64,000 bases of DNA. Source: Ricordea florida (taxonomy: Eukaryota > Cnidaria > Anthozoa > Corallimorpharia > Ricordeidae). The stretch spans positions 20,837,585 through 20,901,584 of the forward strand of contig OX453274.1 in NCBI GenBank assembly GCA_949710005.1, given 5' to 3'. The position numbers and the translations under genes were made by a program. The notes below the pieces were generated by a model. It saw nothing but the letters and a program-made list of their open reading frames with translations, had not been told where the DNA came from and did not search any database. Of the stretch, positions 54,346 through 64,000 are shown piece after piece; the stretch's first letter is position 1, and the number at the start of each line of letters is the position of its first letter.

Positions 54346-56305
54346 AGCGGGGCTCCCGTTTAATACTTTCATTTCACTTTAAACTGTAAAAGCATTCTAA
54401 AATATTGCGAAGGAATTCACAAACGTTTTTAACTATAGTTAAGTGTCGAGGTCGCTTAACTTGCTACGATTTTAGTCTAAACTTTCGTCTGCCATTAGTA
54501 CGGTCTTTCTACCTACAAAGTCATGGAGTATATTCTACAAAAAACACAAATTATCAATGTACTGTATTCTATTCCTGATGAAATTAACCATTCTATTTGC
54601 GTAAATGTATTTAAAAGATTTGTACACGCTACTGGGAAATGCAGGACACGACTCTTGTCAATTTTGTGTTAAAACGAACACCTCGGTAAAATAAATGTTT
54701 ACTCCAAGCAGGGTGCAAAGAAAATTAATTTTACAGATTGCCCTTCGGGCAAGCTGTAACCAACATCTACTAGCCCGAAAAACATTTTTCACGAGAATGA
54801 AAAAATAATTATTAATTATTCTTTTCTTAATTGCATTGTAAGTTTAAAAAATTACTGCCTTCATTTATTCACTATAATCAGCTGTAGTTACTTAACAAAA
54901 GAAATAAATAACCGTAAGAGTGTGAACTATAAGTAGACCTGGTCCAACGCAACACGTGAATGACTAACATACATTTGAGACATTTTACAATTTAGAAGAA
55001 CATTTTTTGTGAAAACAACGGCGTGGAAACCAAAGTTCTCAATCGACACACTAAATGACAACGTCGACAACGCGAAAAGCTGCCAGTGAAAGCGCTACAT
55101 TCTGCAATTTGCCGCCAACAGAAAATTCCCGCGGGAGTATTTCTTAGCCGTCGACAGGGGAGATGTTTATAGGATTAAAAGACATAAAAATTTGAAATCT
55201 TTCATCAGTTTGCTTCTCATTCAAAAGTAGTGCATTCAGAAGATCATTTTTCTGAAGAAGGTTTGTTTAGAAGTCGGTTTTCCAAGTCAAGTGTCAAGTT
55301 TAAGGGAAAGTGGAAAGTGCGAGTGCTAAGTCACGCATCAGTGAGCAAATATTATGCAGACAAAACTTATGCAAATTTGTGGTCCATAGCACGGAGTCTT
55401 TCCACTTCCCGGCTTTCTTCGCTACAATTTTCATCTGTTTTCCACAGCACGGAGTCTTTCCGCTTCTCGGCTTTCTTCGCTACAATTTTGTCTGTTTTCC
55501 ACAGCACGGAGTCTTTCCACTTCTCGGCGTTCTTCGCTAAAATTTTGTCTGTTTTCCACAGCACGGTCTTTCCGCTTCTCGGCATTCTTCGCTACAATTT
55601 TGTCTGTTTTCCACAGCACGGAATCTTTCCGCTTCTCGGCGTTCTTCGTTAACATGTTGTCTATTTTCTCGAGCCCGGACTCTTTCTGCTTGTCGGCGTT
55701 CTTCGCTATAATTTCGTCTCCTTTCTCTTTCCCGAGCGCGCCTTCTTTGGCGATCTACTTCGCTCATTCTTCCTCAGTTAATTCTTGCTCTCTTTCCCGT
55801 TGCTCTTCACCTGAACCCTGTGTTCTGCAAATTATATTTTCTCTGCTATTGTTTGTTGACATAGCAATAGAAATTGTTTCGTTTATCCTTTAGTAAAACT
55901 TTAACAGTGTAGAGTAGTAATATTGTGTCTCAAAAAGACAATGAACTGAAAATTTCTTTTTCAGTCGTCAACGCAATTTCCCGCCAAAAATATGCGGGCT
56001 ACCAGAACAGCTTCCAAATAAATCACGTCACCTCGATGAGTTGACACATGAGCCCACAATATGGTCATGTGATGCTGGTCAGTGGCTATCCCGTTTTGAC
56101 AGCTGTCAATTGACCATATTGTGAATGTCCAATATAAAAGATGTGGATTTGTCAAGACAAGCCTGAGATACCCCTCCCTTCCTTTTGATAGTCTCCCCTA
56201 CCCTACCCGTACAATCTGTAGACGCGTACGTACGCTTGGTCAGTCACGTGACAACCAAATGAAAAGAGGTTGACCATATTCCATGAGTATGGGGCTCTGC
56301 TCCGC
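54346..56305 (-). repeat. Left arm of a 2-kb inverted repeat (GCGGGGCTCCCG element)
   Basis: Near-identical to the reverse complement of 59346-61323. The outer end is AGCGGGGCTCCCG. The inner end is cut at GCTCTGCTCCGC, lacking the last two dozen bases present in the other copy. It contains the 57-bp coding-like minisatellite (55384-55760) on the - strand, here with more indels than in the right arm. Confidence 0.9.
55384..55767 (-). pseudogene. Charged-repeat frame, left copy
   Basis: Reverse complement of the 59916-60245 frame: MSEVDRQRRRARERERRRN followed by repeats of the type RREAERFRAVENRQN. Frame breaks occur inside the repeat series (for example at 55565, a short unit). Confidence 0.6.
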
Positions 56306-56388
56306 TAAAAAAATTCCCGCTAAAAAAATTCCGCCGGAATTCCGCCGGAATTCCGGATTCCTGGTTTTCCAGCTTACCAATACCTTTC

Positions 56389-57010
56389 ACACTCACTTTT
56401 CATCCACTCAACCTACCTGTCAAAAACATCAATCTGAAGAACTTCAAGTTACTTCAGAAAGACAACGAAATAGGTAGAATCTCCTCACTACCACCACTCA
56501 TCTCATTTTATACGCAACAAAAACGTAAGTGACTTTTTAGTTAGAAGCACACTAAAATCGGACGAATCACGTGGCACCTTAAAATGCACACGTAAAAATT
56601 CAACACTTGTCCTTTATCTCACAACACAGACAACGACTGCTTCACATGCATTTCTGCCAATGTTTTTTATTGCATAAGAAGCTCCTTGTGCAAGAAGATA
56701 TACATCGGTGAGACCGGAAGAAGATTAGGAGACTGTTTCCACGAACATCTGCGTAACGTCGATAGAAATGACGAAGATGCATCTAAATCAGTAGCTCGAC
56801 ACTTAAATCTGCCGAACCATTCCACTCAAAACATGACGATCTGCGGCCTTTCCCTACATCAGGGTAACACGGAAAGCCGTAAATACCTAGAACACAGATT
56901 TATCTTCCTACTCGGTTCTCTTAATCCCCAAGGTAACAACGAACGTTTTTCATTAATTTAGTTAATTTATTCTCGCTCACACGCTACTATGGCTCCACCA
57001 ATAGCATAGC
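56389..57010 (+). pseudogene. Penelope-like element 3' half with GIY-YIG endonuclease
   Basis: From 56379 the reading IPFTLTFHPLNLPVKNIN continues the Penelope linker, then after frame changes come KNVSDFLVRSTLKSDESRG and, open from 56686 to 56961, KKIYIGETGRRLGDCFHEHL (the GIY-YIG-type core, here IYIGE), SVARHLNLPNHS and a terminal NPQGNNERFSLI. Such endonucleases nick DNA for target-primed reverse transcription in Penelope-like elements. The catalytic-looking Arg and Glu positions (GRRLGDCFHEH; KYLEHRF) are present, but the element as a whole is broken. Confidence 0.85.
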
Positions 57011-57572
57011 TCCAAATCTCTCTATATAAATTGCACATAACCCAATCATGTATGCTTTTATTCTCTCCCACCAGCCTAGCTTCAATGTATTAAGAGCGCC
57101 TGTCCGTAAATCTCGAGAATGCGACGTCAGTTAGGAAAATTCGAAATTCTGTTTATTTTATCAAAAGAACCCCTTTGGTGAGTTGTTTTCGAAAATATAA
57201 CTGAAAAGTCCCAGCGCCTTTTATTTTGCGAGAAATTACGAAAAGTTGGATTTGGCGGATTTAGGCCGCAAAAGACCGGTAAAATATAGAAGTTTTAAAG
57301 GCAGTCGTGACGAATAACCGTTTATCGTATTACAACCATCATTTTACACCATCAAAATCCATCCTTATACTTCACAATTCTACAAAAATATCATTTTATT
57401 TCAAAACGTTACGTGACTATTTGAGCGAGCAAAGAGGTAGCTTTTACGGCTTTGAGACAGGAGGCCAATTTTAGCGAATTTCAAAGCCTCCAAATGGTCC
57501 GTGGTACATGAGAAAATGCCATAAAATTACAACCACTGTAAACGCCAATCATTGCTTTATAACATACTAAAA
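57011..57572. other. Penelope 3' flank and unassigned sequence
   Basis: AT-rich, no gene. It ends at a point (57573) where similarity to the right-hand inverted repeat resumes. Confidence 0.4.
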
Positions 57573-57930
57573 GATATCTGGCGGCAATCCAAAGCCCTTC
57601 CCGTGAGAGGTCAAGATGTAAAGTACTATTTTATGATATCGGCGAATCACGCCTGCAAAGTGCGCTGGTACTTTACTGTCACATTTTTAAATTTTACGCA
57701 CAAAATGGCCAATACGAAAACATTTTACTCTTAAGACACCGTACTGAAGATTTACTACACTGTTTTGAGTCGTGAAAGCATTTAGACATGAATCAAAAGC
57801 ATAATTTATCACGCATCAACCGATATACTAGGAGTCGCGTGTCATTTCAAAACACAATTAACACATTGTCACGCTCACTGATTCAAAAATAGTTTCTTTA
57901 GAGCAATAGAATTCAAAAAGCGAGCGAAAG
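57573..57930 (+). repeat. Inner inverted repeat, left copy
   Basis: Matches the reverse complement of 58961-59318 over about 358 bp with few differences (both contain TCTGGCGGCAATCCAAAGCC and CGCGTGTCATTTCAAAACAC). A 1.03-kb spacer separates the two copies. Confidence 0.9.
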
Positions 57931-58495
57931 TAAAGAAAACATTCAGGCTTGTGTTTTAAAAACAACAAAGTTTCGATTTTTGGACTTTGTTCGAACATAG
58001 TATGAACTACAACAAAAAGGACTGAAGTCGAATTTTCAAATCGAAATTACAGCATTACCGACATTCCGATGTTAGAAAACAGCAATACTCTACGGAAAAT
58101 AAAGTCAACTTACATGATGCTATTGCGCTCCATTGAAAACCAGTTGATTGAAAACTTGAATGAATGTCAACTTGAATCGAAGTTTCAGCAAACGTAAAGA
58201 ACAGTTTCTCTTTCTTAAAGGCGTTAATTTTATGGGTGATTGCGTGACATGTTGACACAGGCAACCCATATCAGTTGAACAAAGCTATTCGTGTGACAAA
58301 TGCACAAGACTCTTCATTAGTAAAATCCCTCCCACCTCCCTGATAAAATAATATCAAAGTTTATGAATGAATTTTGCTGAAAAATAGAACCTAGTCGTAT
58401 TTTCGCAACAAATATTGAAGTTAATTTAAATTCAGTCTTCTGTAATATCAGGTTATCTAAACCGGTATTTACAACCAAAACATCGGTTCGTTTTG

Positions 58496-58575
58496 CAACC
58501 TCGTTCCCAGGGTCCTCTCTCTACCTCGAGAAAGTACTTTCTCGAGGTAGAGAGAGGACCCTGGGAACGAGGTTG
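58496..58575. mobile_element. Perfect 80-bp palindromic MITE with 9-bp duplication
   Basis: Each 40-bp half (beginning CAACCTCGTTCCCAGGG, centre AAAGTACTTT) is an exact reverse complement of the other. TTCGTTTTG flanks both sides (58487-58495 and 58576-58584). No coding capacity. The 9-bp duplication points to a Mutator-like source of transposition. Confidence 0.9.
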
Positions 58576-58664
58576 TTCGTTTTGATGATAGTGCCGTGCC
58601 CCTTTAATGACAGTTAGTAAAACGACAATGCATTAACTAAGAGTAATAAATAGTTTTATGTACC

Positions 58665-58823
58665 ATGGCGTCGTGTCACTATGCAACACTAGTTGGTGGT
58701 CCTTGTGGCTCAAGTTCTTATAATCCATCTATCACTGAATGTGTAACAATCAAGGATTGTTCCAAGGATAAAGCAAACCACTGTTCTGGGTGGCCAAGAA
58801 TCAAAGTTACTTCTTGCACGTGA
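58665..58823 (+). CDS. Small Cys-rich open frame (52 aa), doubtful
   Basis: ATG to TGA, 52 codons, with six cysteines (MASCHYATLVGGPCGSSS; ITECVTIKDCSKDK; NHCSGW; TSCT). No signal peptide. It lies in the spacer of the inner inverted repeat, next to the palindromic MITE. The even cysteine spacing caught attention, but the length is within chance expectation and no family is recognised. Confidence 0.2.
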   Translation: MASCHYATLVGGPCGSSSYNPSITECVTIKDCSKDKANHCSGWPRIKVTSCT

Positions 58824-58960
58824 GGGTACCCTGTTTTTTTGTTTCAAACGTTATCCTTTGAAAATAATGCACCTAGTAACTGAATGCAATTTTTAAAGGC
58901 ATTTTTTAGATCGACGAAGTGCACTTAAATTTGACTGTGTGCCCTTTACATCGTGATAAA

Positions 58961-59318
58961 CTTTCGCACGCTTTTTGAATTCTATTGCTCTGAAGAAACT
59001 ATTTTTGAATCAGTGAGCGTGACAATGTGTTAGTGTTTTGAAATGACACGCGACTCCTAGTATATCGGTTGATGCGTGATAAATTATGCTTTTGATTCAT
59101 GTGTAAATGCTTTCACGACTCAAAACAGTGTAGTAAATCTTCAGTACGGTGTCTTAAGAGTAAAATGTTTTCGTATTGGCCATTTTGTGCGTAAAATTTA
59201 AAAATGTGACAGTAAAGTACCAGCGCACTTTGCAGGCGTGATTCGCCGATATCATAAAATAGTACTTTACATCTTGACCTCTCACGGAAAGGGCTTTGGA
59301 TTGCCGCCAGATAATTTT
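58961..59318 (-). repeat. Inner inverted repeat, right copy
   Basis: Counterpart of 57573-57930. It is contiguous on its right with the 2-kb element at 59323, whereas the left copy is not next to its partner arm (1.27 kb of element end and Penelope sequence lies between). Confidence 0.9.
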
Positions 59319-59322
59319 TAGT

Positions 59323-61323
59323 AGCGGGGCTCCCGCGAAGCGCGCGCGGAGCAGAGCCCCATACTCATGGAATATGGTCAACCTCTTTTGGTTTGGTTGT
59401 CACGTGACTGACCGAGTGTACGTCCGTACGTCCGTACGTCCGTACATACGTACGTACGCGTCTACAGATTGTACGGGTAGGGTAGGGGAGACTATCAAAA
59501 GGAAGGGAGGGGTATCTCAGGCTCGTCTTGGCAAATCCACATCTTTTATATTGGACATTCACAATATGGTCAATTGACAGCTGTCAAAACGGGATAGCCA
59601 CTGACCAGCATCACCTGACCATATTGTGGGCTCATGTGTCAACTCATCGAGGTGACGTGATTTATTTGGAAGCTGTTCTGGTAGCCCGCATATTTTTGGC
59701 GGGAAATTGCGTTGACGACTGAAAAAGAAATTTTCAGTTCATTGTCTTTTTGAGACACAATATTACTACTCTACACTGTTAAAGTTTTACTAAAGGATAA
59801 ACGAAACAATTTCTATTGCTATGTCAACAAACAATAGCAGAGAAAATATAATTTGCAGAACACAGGGTTCAGGTGAAGAGCAACGGGAAAGAGAGCAAGA
59901 ATTAACTGAGGAAGAATGAGCGAAGTAGATCGCCAAAGAAGGCGCGCTCGGGAAAGAGAAAGGAGACGAAATTATAGCGAAGAACGCCGACAAGCAGAAA
60001 GAGTCCGGGCTCGAGAAAATAGACAACATGTTAACGAAGAACGCCGAGAAGCGGAAAGATTCCGTGCTGTGGAAAACAGACAAAATTGTAGCGAAGAATG
60101 CCGAGAAGCGGAAAGACTTCGTGCTGTGGAAAGCAGACAAAATTTTAGCGAAGAACGCCGAGAAGCGGAAAGACTCAGTGCTGAGGAAGACAGACAAAAT
60201 TGTAGCGAAGAAAGCCGAGAAGCGGAAAGACTCAGTGCTGTGTAAAACAGACAAAATTGTAGCGAAGAAAGCCGAGAAGTGGAAAGACTCCGTGCTATGG
60301 ACCACAAATTTGCATAAGTTTTGTCTGCATAATATTTGCTCACTGATGCGTGACTCGGCACTCGCACTTTCCCTTAACCTTGACACTTGACTTGGAAAAC
60401 CGACTTCTAAACAAACCTTTTTCAGAAAAATGATCTTCTGAATGCACTACTTTTGAATGAGAAGCAAACTGATGAAAGATTTCAAATTTTTATGTCCTTT
60501 AATCATATAAACATCTCCCCTGTCGACGGCTAAGAAATACTCCCGCGGGAATTTTCTGTTGGCGGCAAATTGCAGAATGTAGCGCATTCACTGGCAGCTT
60601 TTCGCGTTGTCGACGTTGTCATTTAGTGTGTCGATTGAGAACTTTGGTTTCAACGCCGTTGTTTTCGTAAAAAATGTTCTTCTAAATTGTAAAATGTCTC
60701 AAATGTATGTTAGTCATTCACGTGTTGCGTTGGACCAGGTCTACTTATAGTTCACACTTTTACGGTTATTTATTTCTTTTGTTAAGTAACTACAGCTGAT
60801 TGTAGTGAATAAATGAAGGCAGTAATTTTTTAAACTTACAATGCAATTAAGAAAAGAATAATTAATAATTATTTTTTCATTCTCGTGAAAAATGTTTTTC
60901 GGGCTAGTAGATGTTGGTTACAGCTTGCCCGAAGGGCAATCTGTAAAATTAATTTTCTTTGCACCCTGCTTGGAGTAAACATTTATATTACCGAGGTGTT
61001 CGTTTTAACACGAAAATGACAAGAGTTGTGTCCTGGATTTCCCAGTGGCGTGTACAAATCTTTTAAATACATTTACGCAAATAGAATGGTTAATTTCATC
61101 AGGAATAGAATACAGTACATTGATAATTTGTTTTTTGTAGAATAGACTCCATGACATTGTAGGTAGAAAGACCGTACTAATGGCAGACGAAAGTTTAGAC
61201 AAAAATCATAGCAAGTTAACCGACCTCGACACTTAACTATAGTTTGTTTGTGAATTCCTTCGCAATATTTTAGAATGCTTTTACAGTTTAAATTGAAATG
61301 AAAGTACTAAACGGGAGCCCGCT
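59323..61323 (+). mobile_element. 2-kb element with AGCGGGGCTCCCG termini (right arm)
   Basis: The left end is AGCGGGGCTCCCG and the right end CGGGAGCCCGCT, a short imperfect TIR. TTTAGT lies next to both ends, a possible target duplication. It contains a - strand CG-rich segment, a run of GTACGTCC units (59420-59455) and the charged-repeat frame at 59916. Class unknown. Nearly identical to 54346-56305 in reverse orientation. Confidence 0.65.
59821..60245 (+). CDS. Arg/Glu-rich repeat protein frame of the 2-kb element
   Basis: A short first frame (59821-59919, MSTNNSRENIICRTQGSG...) ends in a TGA that overlaps the ATG of the second at 59916. The second runs 109 codons: MSEVDRQRRRARERERRRN, then about five 19-residue repeats of the form EERREAERLRAVENRQN, encoded by a 57-bp DNA repeat. 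Such Arg/Glu repeats occur at the N-termini of some animal Helitron proteins as I recall, but no Rep or helicase is present here. It may be a fragment of such a gene or a repeat that happens to be open. Confidence 0.4.
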
Positions 61324-61338
61324 TTTAGTTTAGTAAAT

Positions 61339-61478
61339 TGGATCAATATCAGTTTCTGGGCAACCGTGCACCTACCCCTCCCCTAATCCAACAAGTTATA
61401 ATGAGTTAAAAAGTTAGCGTTAATGTTGGTTTAGGGGAGGGGTAGGTGCATGGTTGCCCAGAAACTGATATTGATCCC
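61339..61478. mobile_element. Foldback MITE with about 49-bp TIR
   Basis: Starts GGATCAATATCAGTTTCTGG and ends with the complement. Two or three mismatches occur over 49 bp, with a roughly 40-bp loop. GTAAAT (61333-61338 and 61479-61484) flanks it. It lies 15 bp beyond the 2-kb element. Confidence 0.85.
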
Positions 61479-61489
61479 GTAAATCTTAG

Positions 61490-62778
61490 TTACTGTATAT
61501 ATGCCGTTCTAAATTTTTTAGTTCATTTTAGACTTTTTTTAGCTTTCTATGTAAAGCGCTTTTGAATATTTCATAGAACTGGCAGTATATAAATGTATAT
61601 TTATCATTATTATTATTATTATTATAAAAAGAATAACATTGTTCATCATCTTACAATAGTGACTAATCTTAGATTGGTACTCCTGCTTCATTTGCAGAAA
61701 CATTTGTCATGGCTTTGCATTCTGTGCATGACAATACAGTGCCCAACAGATTTAAGTCTTATTCCCCAGGTTGAATAGTTTGCTCAATGGGTCAAAGTTA
61801 TTGGCCATAATTTCATGTCACCTATATTCTAGATATATTAATCTATACATAACTAGTTAGTTAAGGTCAAGTGATGGAGTTTGAGACTCCAAGTTGTAAA
61901 CTTAGAGATACCAGAAACTGATTTGCACAAAATGTCTGAATTCTTTATTACAGGAAAATCTTTAACACAGTTGTCGGACTGCTGTGTGATAAGGGCTGTG
62001 TCCCATCAATCCAGTCCATTTTTTAGCAACAAGATTACTTAACCACTAAAATGTTCATGAAATACCAAACAAAACAGATGGAAAAATCAGCTATGTTGGC
62101 AGCTAAAAAAATATAATACAATAGTCCTGCTGCTAGAGAAAAAAAGAACCACATATACATCAAGGTGAAATTTTGTAACAGAACTTTTAGTACCAGCTCT
62201 GCTAATATGTGAATGGACATTTGAACATATTAAATAGTTTGAAATGGCTGTTAAATACTAACCGGTCAGTCCAAAAATAACTTTCGACACTGCTTTGAAT
62301 AATTTCTTTCTAGCAAAAAAGGTAAAACAATGAAAGGAGAAATTCAGTTCTTAAACTCATTCCTATATGTTCATTGACTACAGTTGAGTACATGTATATA
62401 TGTACACTGCATTGTATAATGAGATTATTAGAATTGACAAAGTTACCAACGTAAGGATTTGGAATTAATCTACAGTAGCCTATCAAATTCTCTTGCCTAG
62501 CATAAAAGGAAATGTATAGTATGGTACTTGCTAAGGAGAATCAGATCTTGGAGTGAAAGATGAAAGCACTAGAGTCTGGTCCATACCCCCATTAGTGCTC
62601 TTCTTTTGATAAGCCTTGCAAAGATTTTTACCAATTTCCAGTGGACTACTAAAATATTCTTTGGTCCTCATTTTCTGAATTATTTAGGGAGTTATTGTAC
62701 AATTGATGTACAGTAAACTTGCAAAGAGTTGTTTGTACTGAACTCAGTTGATACCCAACTGAGATGTTCCCACTTTCA
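61490..62778. other. Probable 3' UTR/intergenic region of the epimerase gene
   Basis: AT-rich with an (ATT)n run at 61605-61626. No coding feature supported. Because the epimerase exon is on the - strand, its 3' UTR lies here. Confidence 0.4.
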
Positions 62779-62901
62779 TCAACTTGTTTCACTGTTGATC
62801 TTAATCCACTTCTCTGTTGTTGCTTTTAAGGTGGCTATCACTTCTCGAGGGTTATCACTTCTCATGACTGCACTTCCTGATACAATCATGTTGGCGCCAG
62901 C
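62779..62901 (-). CDS. RPE: Ribulose-phosphate 3-epimerase, last coding exon (partial)
   Basis: On the - strand, after a TTTTCTTAG acceptor, 40 codons and a TGA encode AGANMIVSGSAVMRSDNPRE followed by a short divergent tail. AGANMIVSGSA(V/I)MRS is the highly conserved C-terminal phosphate-binding region of eukaryotic RPE, which interconverts ribulose-5-phosphate and xylulose-5-phosphate in the cytosolic pentose phosphate pathway. The length to the stop matches the family. The preceding exon (with the VDGGVG loop) is not in the last 1.1 kb, so it lies beyond the window. Confidence 0.9.
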   Translation of the reverse strand, partial: AGANMIVSGSAVMRSDNPREVIATLKATTEKWIKINSETS

Positions 62902-64000
62902 CTAAGAAAAATGCCCATTGTCAAGAACTTAAATTACTGCTACAAAACACTAGACAACAACAAAAATGCTCTTCTGTCAATATTAGTAGTAGGACATATA
63001 GGTTAAAAATCACAAGATACAAATTAGAATAATTTTCAGTTCTTACATTAACAATTTATTTAAAGTCAAGCAAGTATGTCATAATCTGACACTGAACTGC
63101 AGTAAAACCTCAGAGTAACTGCAACCCCAAGACAATGGAAGACTAATACCCTGTAACCACAGCTTAAACATGTCTAAATGCTGTTTAGTTAAACATGGTT
63201 TGAAATAGTTTCCTTTATAATAGCTGCTTTAATACTGATGTTGTCAATGACAAATTTAGCACAGACGGGAAGAACATGTCAAATTTTATTTGAATCCTGT
63301 GCAAAAGCCTCTGTTCCAGTGTTCAGTTACCAATTTTTTCATTTTAAAACCTGGTTTAACAAAACATGTTTGGTTGGCGTGAATGGCGCATAAGTCAAAC
63401 TACAGTATTCTACTTGGCCAGGACAGCAGTCCATGGTTGCAGGCTTTTGAGCTCTACGTTTGAATTTTTCAATTTTTTTTTGGTAGCCATAGGGTCTTAT
63501 CCCTTCTACCACTGTCGCCTTAGTGTGCATACGGTATGTGTGGCTTTAACATACCCTTACTACACTGACTTTAACAGTATGCTGCTATTTGTTGTTGTTT
63601 ATGCATGTCAAATGAATGGATGGAGAAAGATTGCAACTTGAAAAATCTAAGCTATTTGGCCTTTGCACAATGCTGCAAAATTCAGCATAATGTAATTATG
63701 TATTGTGGGGGTAGTTTCTAAAGAAACTGGTGCTGCGTCAGTGGAGAATTGAAACACAAAAAATTGGTATAATCAATGAAAGACTAATGCTCAAAACGTC
63801 AGCACCCCCCTCTTTTACCTTCCCGTGGTAAAAATTACTTTGTCAACTTCTTTGATTATCCCAATTTTATAATGTAATTATGGTTTATTCTTCCTTAAAT
63901 TCAAAATCTGGACGTTACAGGGTGATGGCATTTGTGAACAAGTATAGCATGGACCAAATGTTGTACACGAATTGAAGCAGAACACTACATGTATTTAGTC
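62902..64000 (-). other. Intron of the epimerase gene
   Basis: No further exon recognised on either strand. The stretch is AT-rich and is inferred to be the intron upstream of the RPE terminal exon. Confidence 0.5.

Larger units (their letters stand above)
53353..56378. mobile_element. 3,026-bp TIR element inserted in the Penelope-like element
   Basis: Ends GGTAAGCTGGAAAACC and its complement form a TIR of about 55 bp including repeated GGAATTCCGGCGG. The direct repeat AATACCTTTC (53343-53352 and 56379-56388) flanks it. Removing the element restores the Penelope reading IPF-TLTFHP. A 9-10 bp duplication and long TIR suggest a Mutator-like nonautonomous element. Inside are a CGAAG-rich inverted tandem block and one arm of the large inverted repeat. 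Confidence 0.75.

Noticed and set aside
55230-55893. Ser/Phe-rich frames (FHSTESFRFSAFFA repeats) on +, and their mirror at 59790-60386 on -
   Set aside because: Antisense of the Arg/Glu 57-bp repeat; the charged frame on the other strand starts with a credible Met and is the more likely coding sense, if any.

Overview
The window looks like anthozoan cnidarian (coral or sea-anemone type) nuclear DNA. It is AT-rich, has small spliced exons with GT/AG borders, and is packed with transposable elements of many classes: two LINE lineages, a Penelope-like element, a CACTA-type DNA transposon, Harbinger-type and foldback MITEs, and tRNA-derived SINEs. The organism call rests on remembered similarity of the SINEs, the Penelope-like element and the kinase to coral sequences; no search was run.

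Layout. 0-1.3 kb: a decayed LINE 3' end and a SINE. 2.9-4.0 kb: a CTCGGGCTT-ended element holding a small foldback MITE. 4.6-7.95 kb: short + strand exons of an unrecognised host gene, with an 84-bp minisatellite in one intron. 8.8-12.0 kb: a 5'-truncated L1/Tx1-type LINE on the - strand with a 32-nt poly(A) tail. 13.15-15.08 kb: a 25-bp minisatellite in which each unit is a perfect hairpin, followed by a roughly 0.47-kb duplication. 16.2-18.4 kb: another CTCGGGCTT-ended element and a full-length SINE.

21.5-47.4 kb: remains of a + strand type I receptor-like gene. It has a possible Ig-like exon, a juxtamembrane exon, a transmembrane exon, and far downstream two exons encoding a long lysine-rich cytoplasmic tail with about ten tyrosine motifs (mostly YAVVDK). 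The interval between transmembrane and tail exons holds a LINE (about 23.4-40.78 kb). The ORF2 of that LINE is split by a 12,976-bp CACTA-type transposon (24474-37449). The transposon is flanked by TTT target duplications and has about 25-bp imperfect terminal inverted repeats and CTTTAAG-rich subterminal regions. It carries three genes: a spliced - strand TnpA-like coiled-coil gene, a divergently transcribed spliced transposase, and a single-exon protein kinase as apparent cargo. Intron 2 of the transposase holds a Harbinger/ISL2EU-like element, so the nesting is four deep.

48.87-51.53 kb: a Mutator-like element (16-bp TIR, 9-bp target duplication) enclosing spliced exons. 51.8-57.0 kb: a Penelope-like element whose RT half is inverted relative to its GIY-YIG half; the latter is split by a 3,026-bp element with a 10-bp target duplication. 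54.3-61.3 kb: two 2-kb repeats in inverted orientation plus a second inner inverted pair, around a perfect 80-bp palindrome. 62.8-62.9 kb: the last coding exon of ribulose-phosphate 3-epimerase on the - strand, which runs out of the window.
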